This document shows, one piece after another, positions 1-5,849 of a stretch of DNA of 7,519 nucleotides (the first letter of the stretch is position 1; each line of letters begins with the position of its first letter). A model generated the notes under the pieces. That model had not been told where the DNA came from. It saw only the letters and a list, made by a program, of their open reading frames with translations, and made no database searches. A program made the translations under genes and the position numbers. The stretch covers positions 1 through 7,519 of the forward strand of contig JBGCEI010000115.1 in the NCBI GenBank assembly GCA_045106295.1, given 5' to 3'. The stretch comes from WTJX01 sp045106295. GTDB lineage: Bacteria > Bacteroidota > Bacteroidia > Cytophagales > JAAEPT01.

Positions 1-83
1 GTACCGATGGTCGGAGTCGAACCGACACTCTTTGCAGAACACGAGTTTGAGTCGTGCGTGTCTACCAATTCCACCACATCGGC
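1..83 (-). tRNA. tRNA-Leu (anticodon CAA)
   Basis: This is a class II tRNA read on the minus strand, decoding UUG. The acceptor arm is GCCGATG (83-77) against CATCGGT (9-3). The first pair is G1-U72 and the discriminator is A73 (position 2), as expected for leucine. The anticodon stem CACGA/TCGTG encloses the loop CTCAAAC, giving anticodon CAA. A 13-base variable region contains a small hairpin (TCT-GCAA-AGA), and the T stem is GTCGG/CCGAC with loop TTCGACT. Position 1 supplies one C after the discriminator, so the gene may encode CCA, but the window ends there. It lies downstream of and co-directional with the DUF62 gene, and has its own likely promoter in the 49-base gap. Confidence 0.95.
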
Positions 84-94
84 AATTGGGATTG

Positions 95-124
95 CAAAGT
101 TATTACTATTCTAATAGTAATCAA
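95..124 (-). promoter_or_regulatory. Bacteroidota-type promoter of the tRNA-Leu gene
   Basis: Read on the minus strand, a TTG (-33 element, 124-122) is followed after 19 bases by TAACTTTG (102-95). The latter is a perfect match to the Bacteroidota -7 consensus TAnnTTTG. The -7 box ends 11 bases before the first base of the tRNA, so the transcript would have only a few bases of leader, as is usual for tRNA genes. The spacer is almost entirely a perfect inverted repeat (102-121). The promoter is seen by consensus match only. Confidence 0.65.
102..121. repeat. Perfect 9-bp inverted repeat in the tRNA promoter spacer
   Basis: ATTACTATT (102-110) and AATAGTAAT (113-121) are exact reverse complements separated by two bases. 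The repeat fills the gap between the -33 and -7 elements of the tRNA promoter and starts 11 bases after the DUF62 stop codon. It could be a protein-binding palindrome, a weak end-of-transcript hairpin for the DUF62 gene, or chance in AT-rich DNA. There is no U-tract on the minus strand after it, which argues against a classical terminator. Confidence 0.6.
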
Positions 125-132
125 GAAAGAAT

Positions 133-897
133 TTACTGAAATGTGATTTCTATTGGGTCGTCGTATCGAAGCCCTAATAGCTGACTGGCACTTCCTTGAT
201 TAATGGCTATTTCCAATAAATTAGCGTTATTGAAAAAGGCAACGCAGTCGGCCTCATTTACCTCATTATATGTCGTATGGATGGAAGTAAGTAATTCCCT
301 TTTAAATGTAACGCTAAGAGAAAGAGTAGAGTTTAAGGCATCAAATAAGTCTTTTGTAATATTAGTAATAGCATTACCATAGTTATCAATATGAATGACT
401 TGCCCAGATATTTTATTGTTTTGATGGTTAACTTCTTTGTTTTTTACGGTCACAAATTTAGTTGTTGGCTTGCCTATTACGCTGAAGGAAAATCCTTGAT
501 AGAGTTTAAGAGCTGCTTCTGCTAAACATTCTTTCCCTGGGAAGCTGCTTTTTTTGCTGGTGTTTAGAATAACTACTTCATCTGGTGTATTGTCTCCTAT
601 GATGGAGAGTATGCCATTGTTGGGGCCTACAAAAATATGATCATTGATTTTAGCTGCTAAAAATAGATAATCTTTGCTAGAGGTAGTGTCTATAGCTAAG
701 ATGTGAATGGTCCCTAGAGGGAATTGTTGGTAAACATTTCGGATTACGTGTGCGGCATAGGCTAAATTGTGTGAGGGTACTTGGTGCGAAATATCAATGA
801 TAGGGGTGTGTATATCTAGTTGCAGCAGAGTCGCTTTTACTGACGCTACATAGTGGTCTTTTAATCCATAATCTGAAGTGAAGGTTATTAAAGGCAT
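133..897 (-). CDS. SAM hydroxide adenosyltransferase family protein (DUF62)
   Basis: A 254-residue protein of the DUF62 / SAM hydrolase-halogenase family. Characterised members split S-adenosylmethionine with water into adenosine and methionine, and relatives are fluorinases and chlorinases. The N-terminal segment ITFTSDYGLKDHYVASVK (4-21) matches the family opening with its substrate-binding Asp (D9). The segment HIFVGPNNGILS (87-98) matches the F-V-x-P-D-N-G region. The C-terminal domain has VIHIDNYGNAITNI (167-180) and LLEIAINQGSASQLLGL (227-243), both characteristic. Length is normal, and a stop two codons upstream supports this ATG. D70 of the proposed Asp/Arg/His triad is present, but the Arg and His positions look substituted (T/S/K at 71-75, and FPGKE at 119-123 for the usual FHGRD). 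Family membership is secure; hydrolase activity is less so. It is cytoplasmic and divergent from phoH. Confidence 0.9.
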   Translation of the reverse strand: MPLITFTSDYGLKDHYVASVKATLLQLDIHTPIIDISHQVPSHNLAYAAHVIRNVYQQFPLGTIHILAIDTTSSKDYLFLAAKINDHIFVGPNNGILSIIGDNTPDEVVILNTSKKSSFPGKECLAEAALKLYQGFSFSVIGKPTTKFVTVKNKEVNHQNNKISGQVIHIDNYGNAITNITKDLFDALNSTLSLSVTFKRELLTSIHTTYNEVNEADCVAFFNNANLLEIAINQGSASQLLGLRYDDPIEITFQ

Positions 898-957
898 TAA
901 CTATCGATTAAACGTAGACTTTAATTTGTTATTTTGATATTCAATGACTAAAATTAT

Positions 958-965
958 CAAAAATA
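958..965 (-). promoter_or_regulatory. Possible -7 box for the DUF62 gene
   Basis: On the minus strand TATTTTTG matches the Bacteroidota -7 consensus TAnnTTTG exactly, about 60 bases before the DUF62 start codon. No TTG sits 17-21 bases upstream; the only nearby one (977-975) is too close. This is therefore half a promoter and could be chance in AT-rich DNA. No equally good plus-strand box was found for phoH in the same 99-base divergent region. Confidence 0.3.
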
Positions 966-996
966 GTTGAGTCTCAAATAAATAATTCATCCTCTT

Positions 997-1929
997 TTGG
1001 TAGAAAAAGCAATTCTTTTAGAAAATATAGCTCCTGTAGAGATTTTAGGAGTAGAAAATTTGAATATAAAATGCTTAGCTAAAGCATTTCCTGAAAGTAG
1101 AATAGTATCTCGTGGTAATGAAATTCGTTTGCTTGGAAAAGAAAATGATGTGGTGCAGATGGATCATATTATCCACTCGCTAATTAACCATTATGACACG
1201 TATGGATCAGTCACTGATGATAAAGTCCAACTATATATAGATAAAAGTGCCGAAGAAACGAAACACCCTGAAGGTAAAATATTACTTCATGGTACTAAAG
1301 GGACAGCTATTAAAGCGAGGTCGTATAATCAGGAACAGATTGTAAAAGAAGCGGAGACAAAAGATTTAGTGTTTGCTATAGGCCCTGCAGGTACTGGTAA
1401 AACGTATGTAGCCGTGGCATTGGCCGTAAGAGCCTTAAAGAATAAAGAAGTAAAAAAGATCATTATTACTAGGCCTGCTGTAGAAGCTGGAGAGAATTTG
1501 GGTTTTTTACCGGGTGACTTAACAGAAAAGATAGACCCTTATTTAAGACCTATTTACGATGCTTTATCGGATATGATTCCACCAGATAAGTTGAGGTTAT
1601 ATAAAGAAAGTAATATTGTAGAGATAGCTCCGTTGGCTTATATGAGAGGGAGGACATTAGAAAATGCCTTTGTATTATTGGATGAAGCACAAAATACGAC
1701 GCCTAATCAGATGAAAATGTTTCTTACCCGTTTAGGAAAACGTGCTAAAATGATTATTACAGGAGATATTACGCAGATAGATTTACCAGGAAGACAAAAA
1801 TCGGGCTTAAAGGAAGCACTAGATTTATTGAGGGATATTAAAGATATTGGTGTGGTTCGCTTAGATAAGGCGGATGTTGTGAGACATCGATTAGTGAAAA
1901 AAATTATTGAAGCATACGATAAGCAATAG
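997..1929 (+). CDS. phoH: PhoH family P-loop ATPase
   Basis: A 310-residue cytoplasmic PhoH-type ATPase. The family is conserved and often linked to RNA metabolism or stress, but its exact substrate is unsettled. An N-terminal small domain (about 1-105) precedes the ATPase core. The core shows Walker A GPAGTGKT (129-136), the family block ITRPAVEAGENLGFLPGD (157-174), MRGRTLENAF (216-225), Walker B VLLDEAQN (226-233) and the sensor-like ITGDITQIDLP (254-264). The start is TTG: an in-frame stop lies at 979-981 with no ATG between, and the residues from here match the usual PhoH beginning. No Shine-Dalgarno is visible, as is normal in Bacteroidota. Length is typical. comEC follows after 11 bases, so the two are probably co-transcribed. 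Confidence 0.95.
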   Translation: MVEKAILLENIAPVEILGVENLNIKCLAKAFPESRIVSRGNEIRLLGKENDVVQMDHIIHSLINHYDTYGSVTDDKVQLYIDKSAEETKHPEGKILLHGTKGTAIKARSYNQEQIVKEAETKDLVFAIGPAGTGKTYVAVALAVRALKNKEVKKIIITRPAVEAGENLGFLPGDLTEKIDPYLRPIYDALSDMIPPDKLRLYKESNIVEIAPLAYMRGRTLENAFVLLDEAQNTTPNQMKMFLTRLGKRAKMIITGDITQIDLPGRQKSGLKEALDLLRDIKDIGVVRLDKADVVRHRLVKKIIEAYDKQ

Positions 1930-1940
1930 GGAAGACTGTT

Positions 1941-3956
1941 ATGAAACGTAAATATGGGTCGTTTCTGGTGCTTACACCTGTTTTTATTCTAGGAATATTA
2001 TCTCTTTCTATTTTTCCATACTGGGAAATTGAGTTCTATTTTTTATTAGGGCTATTCTTTATTTTTTCGGGGTTGTTTTTTATTACTCGTAAGAGGAATG
2101 TGTATGATGTAGTGAAACTATGCTTTGTCTGTGGTTTTCTATCCTTATTTGGTCGAAAGTTACTGTATGATTACTCTACAGGAAGGGAAGTTGAAAATAT
2201 TCATACTGTTAGCAGCTATGTCGCTAGAATAGAGCAGGTAGGAAAAAAAAATCTTTACTTTTTATATCGATGTGAATTAGTGTCCCTTACTGGAAAAAGA
2301 GTGGGAGAGATAAATAAGTCACCATTAATTGATTTATATAGTAAGGAGGCTTTATCTGCAAATGTTGGAGACGAGATAGTAGTTAAAGGGAGGTTGAGAA
2401 AATATGACAGCCCTCAGAATCCGTATGAGTTTAATTATGCTGAGTATCAAAAAGTAAAAGGAGTTTATTATAAAGGATTTATTGAAGGGAGTGATGTTGC
2501 TCTTTTTAGAAAGGCTAGGTGGAGTATTTGGGCTTTAAGCCAAAGAGTAAGAGGACGACTGTTAGACGCAATAGACCTGTATTTGAATGATGTGGTAGCA
2601 AGACAGGTAGCAAAAGCCATCTTGCTAGGCTATAAAGATGAGCTGGGAAAGGAACTAAAAGAAAGTTATGCTGATTCAGGTACTTTGCATGTGCTTTCGG
2701 TTTCAGGCCTTCATTTAGGTGTATTTTATTGTACGCTTTTTTATTTATTTGGCTTAGTAAGTAAAAAGAGGTCTACTCGAGTATTGAAGTCTGTTATTTT
2801 ACTCGTATGTGTTTGGATGTTTGCTTTTTTAACAGGCTTAGCTCCTCCTGTGATTCGCTCTGCCACTATGCTCACTTTCTTTATTTTAAAAACGATTGCT
2901 TCACGGAAAGGTCATTCTTTGCATTCTTTGTTTATAGCGGCTTTTCTTATGTTAGCTATTAACCCTAATTACATATTTGAAGTAGGCTTTCAGTATTCTT
3001 TCTTAGCCGTAGGAGGAATTGTGGTTTTTGCGCCTTACTTGCAATCATGGCTTACCAGTAGGTACTATTTGGTTAATGAGAGTTGGAAGTTGATTGCTGT
3101 AAGCGTGAGTGCCCAGTTGACTACCTTTCCTTTAGGGCTTTATTATTTCCATTCTTTTCCTACTTATTTTTTTATAGCTAATGTATTTGTATTGTTTCTA
3201 GTGTCAGTGATTGTAATCGAAGGCTTTTTATTTTTGTTAATAAGTAAAGTCTCTTTGTTAGCGACTATGTTTGGGTTAGTTCTAGAAAAACTAATTTCGC
3301 TATTGAACCTTTGCGTGAAGTTGATTGAATCCATCCCCGGTTCTACAATAAAAGATATCTATCTTACTCCAGCTCAGTGTAGTTTAATTTATTTACTCAT
3401 TTTGTTTTTGTCTTGTCTTTTCATATTCAAAAAGAAAGGTTTTTTAAAGTCAGCTTTTGTGGCGTCAGTTGTATTATTTGTAGTGACAGTTCATCATAAG
3501 TTTGATATAGAAAGTAATCGAGAAATAACGTTCTATAGTTTACGAAAGGAACAGATGATTGATGTTTTTGATGGTATATTTTATTCACCTTGGTTAGTTG
3601 GTTCTTCTTTTGGACATACATTGTCTACAACTGATTTAACTTATTTTATAGAACCTAATAGGAAAAGTAATGGAGTGAAAGAGTCGTTTCCTCAAGCTAA
3701 AGTAAATACTGCCTTAACAAAAGAATATGAGGTATTGGTTTACAAAGGAGTAAGTGTTTTAGTATTGAAAGAGGATATTGATTTACGGGACAGAGTAGAT
3801 GTCGATTACTTATACATGAAACGAAAGAAAGAATACAACAATTTAATTACCTGTGACCATTTGATCATAAAAGAATGTGGCTATTTAAGAAGTAATAAGT
3901 ACTTCCATTGTCTTAAAAAAGAAGGTTTTATGAAAATAGAAAACCCTTTTTATTAA
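1941..3956 (+). CDS. comEC: ComEC/Rec2-family DNA-uptake channel, without metallo-beta-lactamase domain
   Basis: A 671-residue inner-membrane protein of the ComEC/Rec2 family, which forms the channel carrying single-stranded DNA into the cytoplasm during transformation. Two or three N-terminal TM helices (about 8-72) are followed by a soluble DUF4131 / OB-like part (about 85-185). The competence domain then shows AKAILLGYKDEL (224-235), the hallmark SVSGLHLG (253-260), TGLAPPVIRSATM (298-310), FEVGFQYSFLAVGG (346-359) and FPLGLYYFHSFPTYFFIANV (396-415). Further TM helices run to about 515. The last 150 residues are soluble and contain no HxHxDH metal site, so the metallo-beta-lactamase domain of Bacillus-type ComEC is absent. 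I believe shortened forms are common in Bacteroidota. A weak AGGGA lies 8 bases before the ATG. Whether the cell is competent cannot be told from this window. Confidence 0.92.
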   Translation: MKRKYGSFLVLTPVFILGILSLSIFPYWEIEFYFLLGLFFIFSGLFFITRKRNVYDVVKLCFVCGFLSLFGRKLLYDYSTGREVENIHTVSSYVARIEQVGKKNLYFLYRCELVSLTGKRVGEINKSPLIDLYSKEALSANVGDEIVVKGRLRKYDSPQNPYEFNYAEYQKVKGVYYKGFIEGSDVALFRKARWSIWALSQRVRGRLLDAIDLYLNDVVARQVAKAILLGYKDELGKELKESYADSGTLHVLSVSGLHLGVFYCTLFYLFGLVSKKRSTRVLKSVILLVCVWMFAFLTGLAPPVIRSATMLTFFILKTIASRKGHSLHSLFIAAFLMLAINPNYIFEVGFQYSFLAVGGIVVFAPYLQSWLTSRYYLVNESWKLIAVSVSAQLTTFPLGLYYFHSFPTYFFIANVFVLFLVSVIVIEGFLFLLISKVSLLATMFGLVLEKLISLLNLCVKLIESIPGSTIKDIYLTPAQCSLIYLLILFLSCLFIFKKKGFLKSAFVASVVLFVVTVHHKFDIESNREITFYSLRKEQMIDVFDGIFYSPWLVGSSFGHTLSTTDLTYFIEPNRKSNGVKESFPQAKVNTALTKEYEVLVYKGVSVLVLKEDIDLRDRVDVDYLYMKRKKEYNNLITCDHLIIKECGYLRSNKYFHCLKKEGFMKIENPFY

Positions 3957-3984
3957 ACTACCTTTTTATATAAAATAGGTTTAA
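3953..3984 (+). terminator. Weak AT-rich hairpin at the end of comEC
   Basis: TTAAA (3953-3957) and TTTAA (3980-3984) flank an inner stem made of CCT plus TTT against AAA plus AGG. The hairpin has a 3-base bulge (CTA), one T-T mismatch and a 5-base ATATA loop. It overlaps the comEC stop codon. It is mostly A-T pairs and no U-tract follows, so it is at best a weak terminator. It is the only candidate in the comEC/ABC gap. Confidence 0.25.
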
Positions 3985-4030
3985 TATTGAATAAAAATGT
4001 ATTTATGCTCTTAATTTTTCTCTATTTAAT

Positions 4031-4062
4031 TTAGAAAAACTGGTTGTTTTGATGTAATTTCG
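4031..4062 (+). promoter_or_regulatory. Candidate promoter of the secretion operon
   Basis: TAATTTCG (4055-4062) matches the Bacteroidota -7 consensus TAnnTTTG at all but one base. About 20 bases upstream lies TTAG (4031-4034), a weak match to the -33 TTTG. Transcription would start roughly 20 bases before the ATG at 4087. Several other near-matches exist in this AT-rich 130-base gap (for example 4013-4020), so this is only the best-placed candidate. No clear operator palindrome was seen in the gap. Confidence 0.3.
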
Positions 4063-4086
4063 ATTTAAAACTAAGAGTTATTTAGA

Positions 4087-5847
4087 ATGGCCCAAAAAAT
4101 AAGGTCTCTTTACAGTATCGATTCCGAGGATTTAGTAGGCAATCCCGTCAGGCGCTTCTTCCGACTTATCGATAAAGAACGTAAGGAAGTAGCGCTAATT
4201 TATTTTTATGCCATTTTTAATGGTCTTATTAACTTATCTCTCCCTCTTGGTATACAAGCAATCATTGGCTTAATTGTCGGAGGTCAGATTACCTCTTCTT
4301 GGATTATATTAATCACAGTAGTAATTATAGGTGTAGCTCTTTCTGGAGCTATGCAGGTTATGCAGTTAACCGTTTCTGAATCTATTCAACAGCGTATTTT
4401 TGCTCGTGCATCTTTTGAATTTGCCTTTAGGGTTCCTCGAATGAAGATGGAAGCTCTATTGAAGTATTATGCACCTGAGTTAATGAATCGTTTTTTCGAT
4501 ATCACAGTTGTTCAAAAAGGACTGTCTAAAATACTGATGGAGTTTTCTTCTTCTGTATTACAAATTCTTTTTGGGTTGATATTACTTTCTTTTTATGATT
4601 CGTCGTTTGTGTTTTTTGGACTAGCTGTTGTTGTTATTGTGTTTTTAATCATTCGTTTTACAGGTCCTAAAGGATTGAAAACGAGTATCGCAGAGTCTAG
4701 GTATAAATATGAAACAGCTCACTGGTTAGAAGAGGTAGCAAGAGCTATGAGTATTTATAAATTGGCAGGGTATACCGATATGCCGTTTAAACGAACGGAT
4801 TACTTAGTGTCTAACTACATAGAGGAGCGAAAAAAACACTTTAAAGTTTTATTAGGTCAGTATATTGGGATAGTAGGATTTAAAACGATTATTACAGGAG
4901 GTTTATTGATATTGGGTAGTTTTTTGATGGTGAACCAAAAGATAAATATTGGTCAGTTTGTGGCTGCTGAAATTGTGATTTTAACAATTGTTGCCTCTGT
5001 TGAGAAATTGATTTTGTCAATGGAGACCATTTATGATGTGTTAACAGCATTAGAAAAAATAGGAAATATTACTGATTTACCTATTGAATCTGAAGAGGGT
5101 GTCAATTTTGAAGAAATAGACACAGGTAAAGGGGCTAAAATTGATATTAAGAATGTCAGTTATAAATTCCCTGAGTCTGAACGTAATACATTGAGTGATA
5201 TTTCATTTTCAATAGATGCAGGAGAAAAAGTGTGTGTGTCGGGATTTAGCGGATCAGGTAAATCTACTTTGTTGAATATAGTGGCTACCATTTTACATAA
5301 TTATAATGGGATCATAACATTTAACGATTACAGCATAAAGAATCTTAATTTGCTGAGTTTGAGAAGTTATGCAGGAGAGAGCTTGTCGAATAAGGAATTA
5401 ATCAATGGTACCATAGAAGAGAACATATCTATGGGTAGAGACGATATTGTTTTCCAAGATGTTAAAAAGGCGGCGAAATTTATTGGACTTGATGAGTATA
5501 TTCAACGTTTACCTCTAGGGTATAACACAGTAATTGTTCCGGGTGATATGACGGTGCCACGAAGTGTCGTAAATAAGATAACAATTGCACGTAGTATTGC
5601 AGAGAAGCCACGTTTTTTTATTTTAGATGATATTCTTCTTAATATGCAACGAGAAGATAAAGATAGAATTATAGATTTCTTTACAGGACATGATAAGCCT
5701 TGGAGTTTAATGGTAGCAACAAATGATGCGAAGTTTGCTTCCCAGTGTGATAAGATTGTGATTCTTAATAATGGTAAGATAGAAGATATCGGCACTTTTA
5801 TGGAGATTTCACAAAAACCGTATTTTGACAATATTTTCTTGATGTAA
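4087..5847 (+). CDS. ABC exporter-like protein with a degenerate nucleotide-binding domain
   Basis: A 586-residue fused membrane/ATPase protein with the type I secretion exporter fold. There is no N-terminal C39 peptidase; residues 1-33 are soluble. Six TM helices are likely (about 36-64, 71-92, 152-170, 174-192, 258-281, 288-310). In the ATP-binding domain (about 350-586) Walker A is intact (GFSGSGKST, 386-394), as are the Walker B Asp (D514 in FFILDD) and an A-loop aromatic (F361). The other ATPase motifs have diverged: the Q-loop Gln is S434, LSGGQ is VPRSV (490-494), the catalytic Glu is D515, the SALD D-loop is LNMQ (518-521), and the H-switch His is N546. The surrounding sequence still aligns without gaps (LPLGYNT at 475-481, KITIARSIAEKPR at 497-509). 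It overlaps no neighbour and is 2 bases from the adaptor gene. Expected role: inner-membrane component of a tripartite exporter; substrate unknown. Confidence 0.9.
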   Translation: MAQKIRSLYSIDSEDLVGNPVRRFFRLIDKERKEVALIYFYAIFNGLINLSLPLGIQAIIGLIVGGQITSSWIILITVVIIGVALSGAMQVMQLTVSESIQQRIFARASFEFAFRVPRMKMEALLKYYAPELMNRFFDITVVQKGLSKILMEFSSSVLQILFGLILLSFYDSSFVFFGLAVVVIVFLIIRFTGPKGLKTSIAESRYKYETAHWLEEVARAMSIYKLAGYTDMPFKRTDYLVSNYIEERKKHFKVLLGQYIGIVGFKTIITGGLLILGSFLMVNQKINIGQFVAAEIVILTIVASVEKLILSMETIYDVLTALEKIGNITDLPIESEEGVNFEEIDTGKGAKIDIKNVSYKFPESERNTLSDISFSIDAGEKVCVSGFSGSGKSTLLNIVATILHNYNGIITFNDYSIKNLNLLSLRSYAGESLSNKELINGTIEENISMGRDDIVFQDVKKAAKFIGLDEYIQRLPLGYNTVIVPGDMTVPRSVVNKITIARSIAEKPRFFILDDILLNMQREDKDRIIDFFTGHDKPWSLMVATNDAKFASQCDKIVILNNGKIEDIGTFMEISQKPYFDNIFLM

Positions 5848-5849
5848 TA

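Noticed and set aside
102..121. Inverted repeat as an intrinsic terminator of the DUF62 gene
   Set aside because: The stem is almost all A-T with a 2-base loop and no run of U follows on the minus strand. Its fit between promoter elements explains its position better.
898..996. Plus-strand promoter for phoH
   Set aside because: Only shortened matches (such as TAATTTG at 922-928) were found, with no TTG at the right spacing. A transcript start must lie here, but I cannot place it.
3427..3621. Minus-strand open frame of 64 codons inside comEC
   Set aside because: It is antisense to the comEC C-terminal region, has no recognisable motif, and has no promoter or operon context. It is a shadow frame.
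5554..5568. Frameshift or sequencing error explaining the missing LSGGQ motif
   Set aside because: Sequence on both sides (LPLGYNT before, KITIARSIAEKPR after) aligns to the family without gaps in the same frame, and four other motifs are also changed. A local error cannot account for this.
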